From positions 1-14,576 of the forward strand of contig DYRE01000017.1 in NCBI GenBank assembly GCA_020718965.1: 14,576 nt of DNA. Direction: 5' to 3'. Below, piece after piece: positions 8,496 through 14,576 of this stretch; position 1 is the stretch's first letter; every line of letters begins with the position of its first letter. Origin of the DNA: Desulfomonile tiedjei. Its GTDB lineage: Bacteria > Desulfobacterota > Desulfomonilia > Desulfomonilales > Desulfomonilaceae. A program made the translations under genes and the position numbers. The notes beneath the pieces were generated by a model, which was not told the origin of the DNA, did no database searches, and was given only the letters and a program-made list of their open reading frames with translations.

Positions 8496-8660
8496 CTAAA
8501 AAAGTGTATAAATAAAAGGAGCGGCAGTCTCGCCAACCACTATCAGCAGGCCTATAACCAGAAAGACAAGAGTCATCGGGACAATCCACCAGACCTTGTT
8601 TTTCCAAGCAAAATGAAACAGCTCTCGTAACAGGGAAAACAGGTGTTTAAAAAAATTCAT
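8496..8660 (-). CDS. 54-residue SxtK-like / DUF5989 membrane protein
   Basis: Small gene encoding 54 residues, starting MNFFKHLFSLLREL and ending in TLF before a TAG stop. An amphipathic basic N-terminus with WKNKVWW (about 19-25) leads into one transmembrane helix, about 26-43 (IVPMTLVFLVIGLLIVVG), then the tail ETAAPFIYTLF. This length and pattern match the DUF5989/SxtK family, found next to NodU-type carbamoyltransferases. It begins 83 bp after the carbamoyltransferase stop and has the best Shine-Dalgarno sequence of the module, GGAGG, 5 nt before the ATG, supporting real translation despite its size. Function is unknown; a membrane anchor or activator of the carbamoyltransferase is the simplest idea. 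Confidence 0.85.
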   Translation of the reverse strand: MNFFKHLFSLLRELFHFAWKNKVWWIVPMTLVFLVIGLLIVVGETAAPFIYTLF

Positions 8661-8665
8661 AATTT

Positions 8666-8670
8666 CCTCC
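8666..8670 (-). promoter_or_regulatory. Strong ribosome binding site of the small SxtK-like gene
   Basis: GGAGG on the minus strand, five bases (AAATT) before the ATG at 8660. This is near-ideal spacing and supports expression of the very short downstream frame. Confidence 0.75.
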
Positions 8671-8743
8671 AATCACTATGGCTGAGCTTCTACCCAGGCC
8701 ACAAATATTATTGATAACAATGGTTCAATTCGCGTAGAATTCC

Positions 8744-10570
8744 TCAATCGAGCTGGTAACTCTCTCGCCAGTTCTCGGCATCGACGAACCGAGGCTGTTG
8801 ACCCTTTTCCAGAAGGTAGGAACCAAGAACCAGGTAATCCATTTCCGTTCGCATGAAGCAGCGATAGGCGTCTTCCGGAGTGCAGACAATGGGTTCACCG
8901 CGGACATTAAAGGAGGTGTTAATGATCACCCCGTAGCCAGTCAGTGCGGCAAAAGCCTCGATAATATCGTAATAAGGTTTATTGCTCTCAGGAGTGACGG
9001 TCTGGATCCTTGCCGAATAATCCACATGAGTGACGGCCGGGATATCTGAACGCACCTGATTGATCTGGTCGCCAAAGGCCACCTGGGCTTCCTCCGCAAG
9101 CTTCGTGCAGCGGGATTTGCGCACATCGGCAACCATCAGCATGTACGGAGATGGACGATCTATATCAAAGTAATCAGCGGCCTGCTCGGCCAAGCAAGAG
9201 GGAGCAAAAGGCCGAAATGATTCCCGATATTTGATTTTTAAATTCATGATCGACTGCATGGTGGTGGAGCGGGCGTCACCGATGATTGATCGGCAACCCA
9301 GAGCACGAGGCCCGAACTCCATACGGCCATTAAAAAGACCGATAACCTTTTCCGCGGCGATCAGTGCGGCTATTTCCTTGGCCCATTGGTCTGGATCAAG
9401 TTTTCTCGCCACATACCCCCTGGCGGCCAGATAAGCTCCAATCTCCTCATCGCTAAAAGCCGGACCCAGATAAGAGCCCTGCATGGAATCATGGACGCCA
9501 TCAGTCTGCCGCGGGTTACCCTGAATCTGATACCAGGTCAACAAAGCCGCTCCCAGAGCACCACCAGCATCACCCGAAGCGGGTTGGACATAGATGTCAT
9601 CAAATATGTTTTCCCGCAACAGACGACCATTGGCCACACAATTCAAGGCCACCCCCCCGGACAAACAGAGAAATTTCATCCCCGTGATCTTCCGCGCATG
9701 GCGAGCCATGCGCAGAACAATCTCCTCAGTGACCGCCTGAATGGAGGCGGCAATATCCATTTCCCTTACTGTGATTGGCGTCTCCGGCTGGCGCGGAGGA
9801 CCGGCAAAGAGTTCATCTAACTTTTTGCTGGTCATCCGCAGACCATCCAAAAAACCGAAGTACTCCATATTGAGCCGAAAAGAACCATCCTCCTTCAGAT
9901 CCAACAATCGATCAAAGATGAGCTGGGAATATCGCGGTCGGCCATAAGGGGCCAAACCCATCAGCTTATACTCTCCAGAGTTGACCCGAAAACCAGTATA
10001 ATAGGTAAAAGCCGAGTAGAGCAGGCCGAGCGAATGAGGAAAACGTAATTCACGAAGCAGTTCAATCCGGTTTCCCTTACCGATACCTATGGTGCTGGTG
10101 GCCCATTCCCCTACCCCATCCATGGTCAAGATAGCCGCTTCGGAAAAGGGCGATGGGTAAAAAGAGGAAGCTCCATGGGATTCGTGGTGCTCTGGAAAAT
10201 AAAGGGCATCCATTCCAACCCCGCAGCGCTCCAACCCGTTTTCTACCTGCAACGGAGTCCAAAGTTTCTGTTTGAGCCAGAGGGGAGTCGCCATCATGAA
10301 CGAGGCCAGACCACGGGGGGCCACACTGAAATAAGTCTCCATAATCCGCGAAAACTTATTGATCGGTTTATCATAAAAGGCCACCGCGTCTATCTTTCCC
10401 CCGCTGATCCCGGCCTCGGCCAGACAGTAGCGCACCGCGTTCAAGGGAAAGGCATGGTCATGCTTGATCCGGGTAAAACGCTCCTCCTGGGCGGCAGCAA
10501 GGATCATGCCGTCCTGAACCAGAGCCGCAGCCGAATCGTGATAATACGCACTAATTCCAAGAATATTCAT
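8744..10570 (-). CDS. NodU/TobZ-type O-carbamoyltransferase
   Basis: 608-residue cytoplasmic enzyme that transfers a carbamoyl group from carbamoyl phosphate, through carbamoyl-adenylate formed with ATP, to a hydroxyl group, here probably on a sugar. The N-terminal Kae1-like domain begins MNILGISAYYHDSAAAL and has EERFTRIKHD (29-38), the metal/nucleotide-binding histidines in EHHESHGAS (127-135), and MDGVGEW (150-156). LSGGVALNC (303-311) and ASGDAGGALGAA (331-342) follow. The C-terminal YrdC-like/Carbam_trans_C half has FNGRMEFGPRALGCRSI (413-429), ESFRPFAPS (450-458), and INTSFNVRGEPIV (550-562). All expected blocks are intact and the length is typical. Its ATG shares a base with the upstream SxtJ-like stop (TGATG), indicating translational coupling. 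GC is higher here than in the large membrane protein gene. The acceptor is unknown; export-locus context favours a polysaccharide. Confidence 0.96.
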   Translation of the reverse strand: MNILGISAYYHDSAAALVQDGMILAAAQEERFTRIKHDHAFPLNAVRYCLAEAGISGGKIDAVAFYDKPINKFSRIMETYFSVAPRGLASFMMATPLWLKQKLWTPLQVENGLERCGVGMDALYFPEHHESHGASSFYPSPFSEAAILTMDGVGEWATSTIGIGKGNRIELLRELRFPHSLGLLYSAFTYYTGFRVNSGEYKLMGLAPYGRPRYSQLIFDRLLDLKEDGSFRLNMEYFGFLDGLRMTSKKLDELFAGPPRQPETPITVREMDIAASIQAVTEEIVLRMARHARKITGMKFLCLSGGVALNCVANGRLLRENIFDDIYVQPASGDAGGALGAALLTWYQIQGNPRQTDGVHDSMQGSYLGPAFSDEEIGAYLAARGYVARKLDPDQWAKEIAALIAAEKVIGLFNGRMEFGPRALGCRSIIGDARSTTMQSIMNLKIKYRESFRPFAPSCLAEQAADYFDIDRPSPYMLMVADVRKSRCTKLAEEAQVAFGDQINQVRSDIPAVTHVDYSARIQTVTPESNKPYYDIIEAFAALTGYGVIINTSFNVRGEPIVCTPEDAYRCFMRTEMDYLVLGSYLLEKGQQPRFVDAENWRESYQLD

Positions 10571-11025
10571 CAGAACTGCCTCTTATACTGTTCAGGGTCA
10601 CTTCCCTTTATTTTGTTACACCAATAGGAGTCTGCATTCCTGTCCCACGCTCTGCTCATGGGATCCTTACCAGTAATCTTCTGAAGCAACCTGCCGCCGA
10701 CAAAAAAGACATAGAAAAAAGGGAGAAGAAGAAGCCAGGTCAGGGCCTGTCCGACCAAGTGGGAGAATCCCTGGAACACCTTTTCGAGACCCCGGTAAAC
10801 CTTCGGAAAAAAACGTGAACAGAGAAAAACGGCCAAAGAGATCCCGACCACCAGCAGGGCCATCCTGTTATGATGAAAAAGAACGAACAAGCCTGCCATC
10901 ATGAGACCCACAGTCAGTGTGATCAGGGAAAGAAAAAGGCTGGGGCCGGTACTGGTTGACGATTTGCTCGTCTGCCAAGGCCAAATTGTTTTGGATACCA
11001 GATTTTGTCGAAATGCACCGTTCAT
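10570..11025 (-). CDS. SxtJ-like membrane protein
   Basis: 151-residue membrane protein. After a polar N-terminal tail of about 27 residues come hydrophobic segments at roughly 29-50, 52-69 and 90-110, and then a conserved-looking cytoplasmic end, LLQKITGKDPMSRAWDRN with ADSYW soon after. The GKDP...W-D...SYW tail, the size and the position directly before a NodU-type carbamoyltransferase match the SxtJ family named from saxitoxin clusters. No catalytic motif is visible. Its ATG overlaps the SGNH hydrolase stop (ATGA) and its TGA overlaps the carbamoyltransferase ATG. The three are thus translated as a chain and probably work together, perhaps with this protein holding the soluble transferase at the membrane. 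Function is inferred from context only. Confidence 0.85.
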   Translation of the reverse strand: MNGAFRQNLVSKTIWPWQTSKSSTSTGPSLFLSLITLTVGLMMAGLFVLFHHNRMALLVVGISLAVFLCSRFFPKVYRGLEKVFQGFSHLVGQALTWLLLLPFFYVFFVGGRLLQKITGKDPMSRAWDRNADSYWCNKIKGSDPEQYKRQF

Positions 11026-12113
11026 TTGTCTTCCTTTTGTTTATGAGAAACTTTTTCGTATCTTTCAGGCCGTGGTTGCACTCGTCCAATATCCTGTTGC
11101 CAGGAAGCTCCAAAATGGCCATAAATAGCCTTGGCTGCCATCTCATGAGCCAGCTCTCCCGGGTGGGGATCAAAGGGGTTCGCCCAAAGATCCTTATAGA
11201 ATGAGCTCTCGTAGGTCTTACGGAGGTCTAAACAGTCGACCTGTTTCTCTTTGCAGACCGAGAGTACCTGCTCATGGAGGAAATTCAACGGGTAATCATT
11301 CATGGGCCCGGCAAAACTCGGAAAAAGGACCATAGCAAAGGGGATTCGCTGATCCTGAAAGTGACTGATCAGCTTGGAAAGTATCCGCTGCGCGTCCATG
11401 GCATTCTTCCCCTTGTCATCCCCCAGTTGTTCGGTGAGATAACGGGTATAGGAGATTTGCTTACCCTGTAACTGTCGAAGTTGCCCGTAAGCGCGATGGA
11501 TCAAAAAATAAAGGGCGGAACGTTGAAATAAAAATACATGGTTGCGCTTTTTAATAAGCCCAGGGGTGCTAAATCGGGAAACATCCCGATGGACATCCAT
11601 GTCATTGACAAACCACTGATAGAGTACCAAATCGGGATGGATGCTATCAATAAAGGAAAGAGACTTGTAATGCTGGGGAAGATCATGTCCACTACGTCCA
11701 GCATTGACAACTTCTACCGCCACGTTAGAGCTTTGCTCGTTAAAATTTTTCTCAAGCCTCTCCGTAAAACGTTTCTCCGCTGGGTAGACCCCGGGAGCCC
11801 AAGTTAAAGAGTCTCCAAGAACCACAATCCGGAATCGTTGGCCGACGGACTTCTCAAACTGCTTCCCCCGCAGATGAAATGAATTGAGCTCCTCTTCAAA
11901 GAGGTGACGATGCATAATGGAGAAGTAGGAACTACCATCAGCTGAAGAAAGTACATCTCGATACAGCCAGCGGAGAAATAACTCAGCTGCGACAAGTCCC
12001 ACACTCGTCATCACGACAACCAAGAGAGACAACATCACTATCCGTTTCAAGAAACGTAACCATTTTCCTTGCCCACCTCGGGTTTGCCTATCCTTGAGCC
12101 CCCTGTCAATCAT
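11022..12113 (-). CDS. Membrane-anchored SGNH-family hydrolase/acyltransferase-like protein
   Basis: 363-residue protein with a basic N-terminus and one transmembrane segment (about 24-45), so the rest is likely periplasmic. The SGNH catalytic blocks are all present: nucleophile Ser102 in VLGDSLTW (98-105), Gly139 in NAGRSG (137-142), Asn170 in FVND (168-171), and Asp315/His317 in NPFDPHPGE (312-320). The family removes or transfers O-linked groups such as acetyl esters; on a glycan it could act as an esterase, deacetylase or O-acyltransferase. It is the first gene of the carbamoyl module, following a 203-bp gap, and overlaps the SxtJ-like gene by 4 bp. The Shine-Dalgarno sequence (CGGGAT) is weak. 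The C-terminal 25 residues are charged and look disordered. Substrate unknown. Confidence 0.9.
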   Translation of the reverse strand: MIDRGLKDRQTRGGQGKWLRFLKRIVMLSLLVVVMTSVGLVAAELFLRWLYRDVLSSADGSSYFSIMHRHLFEEELNSFHLRGKQFEKSVGQRFRIVVLGDSLTWAPGVYPAEKRFTERLEKNFNEQSSNVAVEVVNAGRSGHDLPQHYKSLSFIDSIHPDLVLYQWFVNDMDVHRDVSRFSTPGLIKKRNHVFLFQRSALYFLIHRAYGQLRQLQGKQISYTRYLTEQLGDDKGKNAMDAQRILSKLISHFQDQRIPFAMVLFPSFAGPMNDYPLNFLHEQVLSVCKEKQVDCLDLRKTYESSFYKDLWANPFDPHPGELAHEMAAKAIYGHFGASWQQDIGRVQPRPERYEKVSHKQKEDK

Positions 12114-12316
12114 TTCGATCCCGACTCGGTTAATTGATTAGTTTTAGGATTTTTTTATTCGGAACATAAATTATCGTTGTCTGGCGCGCACATCACATAT
12201 TGCGCAAAGCAAATATACAGACTCATCCATAGCCGGAACCCTACAACATGAGGAAGCTACTCAAACAACCAATTATATTCCACACCCTTTCTTATCTTCT
12301 TTGGTACAATACATTT
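12114..12316 (-). promoter_or_regulatory. 203-bp gap that may carry a promoter for the carbamoyl module
   Basis: This is the longest gap inside the main gene run and separates wzt from the SGNH gene. The AT-rich minus strand contains a perfect TATAAT (12277-12272) and a GATAAT nearer the SGNH gene, but neither has a convincing -35 hexamer at 16-18 nt. No terminator-like hairpin with a T-run follows wzt, so read-through is possible. A real promoter remains unproven. Confidence 0.25.
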
Positions 12317-13573
12317 TTACTCAAGTATACTCACATCATCCTTGCATTTCATACTTACCTCAACCTCAACGGGCAGGGCTGCCACCCCGACAAAAGGGGG
12401 CTCTTCTCCAGCTATGACCTGGAGGGCAAGACAATGATCCCACCAGTCGCAATTCCCTTCCAGGTGAGACTCTCCAGCATGAACGGCAACACAGACGGAA
12501 TAATTTCCCGGGCCGATGTTCAAGGGAAGAGTAAAAGCCACATCAAGGCTATCGCCGCCATGCACTTTCAGATCACTGTGACCAAGGTGTGTGGTGTTGG
12601 TTCCGTACACATCATTGCCCATTCTGTCACGCAGGAGAATTCCCACAGTGGATTTATCCATATCCTCATAAAAATCTACCGCACAATGAAGTACCACTTT
12701 CTCTCCAACCAGAAAAACACGTGCTGAACAGCCATCAATTTTTGTAATATCAACATGGGTGATCCTGGCAGTACCATTTCCGGAACGGGTTTCGATACGC
12801 CCACCTCTTCCCTCAACCTGCCGGATCTCCTCATCACTCTCTTTCCTGGCTATAACTGAATTATAATAATCAAGTACAGAATCTGGAGCACCATCTCTAG
12901 CAATGGCCCCCCCGTCAAGGAGAATTGCTCGATTGCATAGGGATTTGACTGCCCCGGGGTCATGGGAGACAAAGAGCAGGGTGGTTCCCTGATCACGATA
13001 CTCACGAATCCGACTAATGCATTTATGCTGAAAATAGGCATCACCCACCGATAATGCCTCATCAATGATCAAAATTTCAGGACGCCTGACTGTGGCGGCG
13101 CTGAAGGCTAAACGTACATGCATACCGGTGGAGTAGACCCTCACCGGTTGATCCATATAGTCACCAAGTTCCGAGAACTCTTGGATATCTTCAAGAAGGG
13201 CATGGGCTTCTTCACTGCTATAGCCCATCATCTGACAGGTCATCAGGGCATTGACACGTCCGGTAAAATCCTGATGAAAACCCATTCCCAGCTCAAGCAA
13301 GGCGGAAACACGCCCCTGGATCTCGACGCTCCCTTCACTGGGTATCGACGTTCTGGTTAATAATTTCAACAATGTTGATTTGCCTGCGCCATTGATTCCG
13401 ATCACACCCAGTGACTCACCCGCGTTCAACTCAAAACTGAGATTACGCAGAATCCAGGAAGACTGATGCCCCTGATACCTCCCGAAGCTGAGCCATTCAC
13501 CAAGACGGGCCCATCGACTCGGGTAGCGTTTATACTTCTTACCCAGGTTATTGACAATGATGCGGCCACTCAC
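12317..13573 (-). CDS. wzt: Polysaccharide ABC exporter ATPase with C-terminal glycan-binding domain
   Basis: 418-residue ATPase of a Wzm/Wzt O-antigen exporter. The nucleotide-binding domain (about 1-240) has Walker A GINGAGKST (59-67), the signature segment YSTGMHVRLAFS (147-158, variant typical of Wzt/TagH exporters), Walker B EILIIDEAL (166-174) and the switch histidine in FVSHD (201-205). An extra region of about 170 residues (250-418), rich in beta strands, matches the Wzt C-terminal domain. In the E. coli O8/O9a systems this domain recognises the modified non-reducing end of the glycan before export. The start is GTG, overlapping the wzm stop (GTGA). The presence of this domain suggests chain-end marking, with the downstream methyltransferase as the obvious candidate. 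Confidence 0.95.
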   Translation of the reverse strand: MSGRIIVNNLGKKYKRYPSRWARLGEWLSFGRYQGHQSSWILRNLSFELNAGESLGVIGINGAGKSTLLKLLTRTSIPSEGSVEIQGRVSALLELGMGFHQDFTGRVNALMTCQMMGYSSEEAHALLEDIQEFSELGDYMDQPVRVYSTGMHVRLAFSAATVRRPEILIIDEALSVGDAYFQHKCISRIREYRDQGTTLLFVSHDPGAVKSLCNRAILLDGGAIARDGAPDSVLDYYNSVIARKESDEEIRQVEGRGGRIETRSGNGTARITHVDITKIDGCSARVFLVGEKVVLHCAVDFYEDMDKSTVGILLRDRMGNDVYGTNTTHLGHSDLKVHGGDSLDVAFTLPLNIGPGNYSVCVAVHAGESHLEGNCDWWDHCLALQVIAGEEPPFVGVAALPVEVEVSMKCKDDVSILE

Positions 13574-14373
13574 AGCTCGTCCACCATCTCATCGGCCAGA
13601 CGATGAAATACAAAAAAACCGCCGATCAGGGCAATGAGGGCTCCCATAAAATGCCACTTGAAAGTCATATAATCCGGCCATACGCCATGAAGAATAATGC
13701 TTTGATAGGCCTGGAGAAAGGAGGTCATCGGATTGAAAGACAAGAGACCTTGAGCTTTTTCCGGGACCATGACCTGGGTATAGACAATGGGAGTAAACCA
13801 GAACCAGAATTGAATGATGACACTAATAAACTGACCGATATCGCGAAAGAAGACATTCATACTGGCAAGCATCACGCCCAAGCCCGTCACAAACATCTGC
13901 TGCATAACAAGCAGTGGGATATACCCCAATACAACCCAGCCTGGAAACCGACCAGTCAGTAGTAAAAAAGCAAGGAAAAGAGTGAATATTATCAGAAAAT
14001 TGATGGTCGCCGAACAAAGAGCGATAACAGGGAGCGTTATTCTCGGGAAACTGACTTTTTTCAGCAGCGCGGCCTGCTCAATAAAGATATTGGGAAAACG
14101 GTTAAGCAGTTCGACAAAAAAAAGCCAGGGCAGCAGACCGGCGCAGACGAAAAGACCATACCCCATTGAATCCTCTATGCCCGGCAATTTTGCCCGCATG
14201 ACCCGGGAAAAAACAACCGTATAGATTAAAATCATGGCCAGAGGGTTCAAGATAGACCAGATACTACCAAGAAGTGAACCCATATAGCGGCTACGAAATT
14301 CCCTGGCAACCATACTAACAACAAACCCTCTATACTGGTACAGGGCAATAAAACGACCTTTAAAATCACCCAT
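13570..14373 (-). CDS. wzm: Polysaccharide ABC exporter permease
   Basis: 267-residue ABC-2 type integral membrane protein forming, as a dimer with Wzt, the channel that exports undecaprenyl-linked glycan across the inner membrane. About six transmembrane segments are visible (36-58, 72-94, 112-138, 147-170, 181-198, 238-256). The N-terminal amphipathic segment REFRSRYMGSLLGSIWSILN (24-43) and the MNVFFRDIGQF (172-182) and FWFTPIVY (191-198) motifs are characteristic of Wzm/TagG permeases. Length is normal for the family. No clear Shine-Dalgarno sequence precedes the ATG. It follows the partial dehydratase gene by 68 bp and overlaps wzt by 4 bp. Confidence 0.95.
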   Translation of the reverse strand: MGDFKGRFIALYQYRGFVVSMVAREFRSRYMGSLLGSIWSILNPLAMILIYTVVFSRVMRAKLPGIEDSMGYGLFVCAGLLPWLFFVELLNRFPNIFIEQAALLKKVSFPRITLPVIALCSATINFLIIFTLFLAFLLLTGRFPGWVVLGYIPLLVMQQMFVTGLGVMLASMNVFFRDIGQFISVIIQFWFWFTPIVYTQVMVPEKAQGLLSFNPMTSFLQAYQSIILHGVWPDYMTFKWHFMGALIALIGGFFVFHRLADEMVDEL

Positions 14374-14384
14374 AGTATATCAGG

Positions 14385-14424
14385 AAAAAAATCGAGTAAC
14401 GAATTTCAAGAGGATGGCAACTCG
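14385..14424 (-). promoter_or_regulatory. Weak hairpin plus T-run just before wzm
   Basis: On the minus strand, CGAGT (14424-14420) can pair with ACTCG (14397-14393) across a 22-nt loop, followed after one A by seven T (14391-14385). The shape resembles a leaky terminator or attenuator between the dehydratase and wzm. The 5-bp stem and long loop make it weak, and it may be chance. Confidence 0.2.
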
Positions 14425-14441
14425 GCAATAATGACCCACAT

Positions 14442-14576
14442 TCATTTCACTATTCTCTCCATACACGCCTTCACCATCATCGCCGCCACTTCCTTCATTC
14501 CATATTTGGCCTTCCAGCCCAACTCTCTTTCTGCCTTACCCGGATCTGCCAGGGAAATCTTGATATCGGTTGGGCG
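14442..14576 (-). CDS. gmd: GDP-mannose 4,6-dehydratase, C-terminal fragment (gene runs off the window)
   Basis: Last 44 residues of an extended short-chain dehydrogenase/reductase family sugar-nucleotide enzyme, cut by the window edge. Visible are RPTDIKISLADPGKAERELG, then W-K-A-K-Y, and a C-terminus KACMERIVK. The RPT-(D/E) start, the D-P-x-K-A-x-x-x-L-G-W block and the A-M-M-V helix match Gmd C-termini, which make GDP-4-keto-6-deoxymannose, precursor of GDP-fucose, GDP-rhamnose or GDP-perosamine. UDP-glucose 4-epimerases have a similar D-P-x-K-A-x-x-x-L-G-W end, usually preceded by RRPGD, so GalE-like is the alternative. Its position upstream of wzm/wzt fits a nucleotide-sugar supply gene. 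Confidence 0.65.
   Translation of the reverse strand, partial: RPTDIKISLADPGKAERELGWKAKYGMKEVAAMMVKACMERIVK

Noticed and set aside
10175..10627. Plus-strand 150-codon frame opposite the carbamoyltransferase start.
   Set aside because: It is antisense to conserved Kae1-like motifs and is best explained as a shadow of that gene.
8496..12113. Interpretation of the carbamoyltransferase/SxtJ/SxtK genes as part of a toxin (saxitoxin-like) pathway.
   Set aside because: No polyketide synthase-like SxtA, amidinotransferase or other core toxin gene is present; all neighbours are polysaccharide genes.
12181..12215. GCGC-containing inverted segments (GGCGCGC ... TTGCGCAA) in the wzt-SGNH gap, considered as a terminator or operator.
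   Set aside because: The complementary arms are too short and no T-run follows; probably chance.
12248..12727. Plus-strand 159-codon frame opposite the end of wzt.
   Set aside because: It lies antisense to the intact Wzt C-terminal domain, and its product shows no family features.

Overview
This window is a Gram-negative surface-polysaccharide (O-antigen or similar glycan) locus. Every supported gene lies on the minus strand, so transcription runs from high to low coordinates. The marker genes are a Wzm/Wzt ABC exporter whose ATPase carries a C-terminal glycan-binding domain, several GT-B glycosyltransferases, a methyltransferase, and the 3' end of a gene resembling GDP-mannose 4,6-dehydratase. 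No rRNA, tRNA, IS element, CRISPR array or phage gene was seen. Moderate GC and this gene set fit a proteobacterium, perhaps a deltaproteobacterium/Desulfobacterota. That placement is a guess from gene style, not from a phylogenetic marker.

Layout in transcription order. (1) 14576-14442: C-terminal 44 residues of a sugar-nucleotide dehydratase, probably Gmd. (2) 14373-12317: wzm then wzt, overlapping by 4 bp. (3) A 203-bp gap. (4) 12113-8496: a four-gene module of a membrane-anchored SGNH hydrolase, an SxtJ-like membrane protein, a NodU/TobZ-type O-carbamoyltransferase, and a 54-residue SxtK/DUF5989-like membrane protein. The first three overlap stop-to-start. (5) 8424-1705: a coiled-coil methyltransferase, a tandem two-domain glycosyltransferase and a 1050-residue polytopic membrane protein with two related C-terminal beta-rich repeats, again joined by overlaps of 4 and 8 bp. 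(6) A rho-independent terminator at 1597-1565 in a 378-bp gap. (7) 1308-142: a single-domain GT4-like glycosyltransferase, probably transcribed separately.

Likely cooperation: GDP-deoxyhexose or related precursors are polymerised in the cytoplasm by the GT-B enzymes. The chain may be methylated, possibly at its end, recognised by the Wzt C-terminal domain and exported through Wzm. The carbamoyltransferase/SxtJ/SxtK/SGNH module probably decorates the glycan at or near the membrane. The 1050-residue membrane protein looks like a GT-C or YfhO-type enzyme that would act on lipid-linked substrates on the periplasmic side.

The most notable feature is the carbamoyltransferase-SxtJ-SxtK arrangement, known from saxitoxin clusters (sxtI-sxtJ-sxtK). 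Here it sits in an ABC-exporter glycan locus beside an SGNH protein, and the roles of SxtJ and SxtK are unknown to me.
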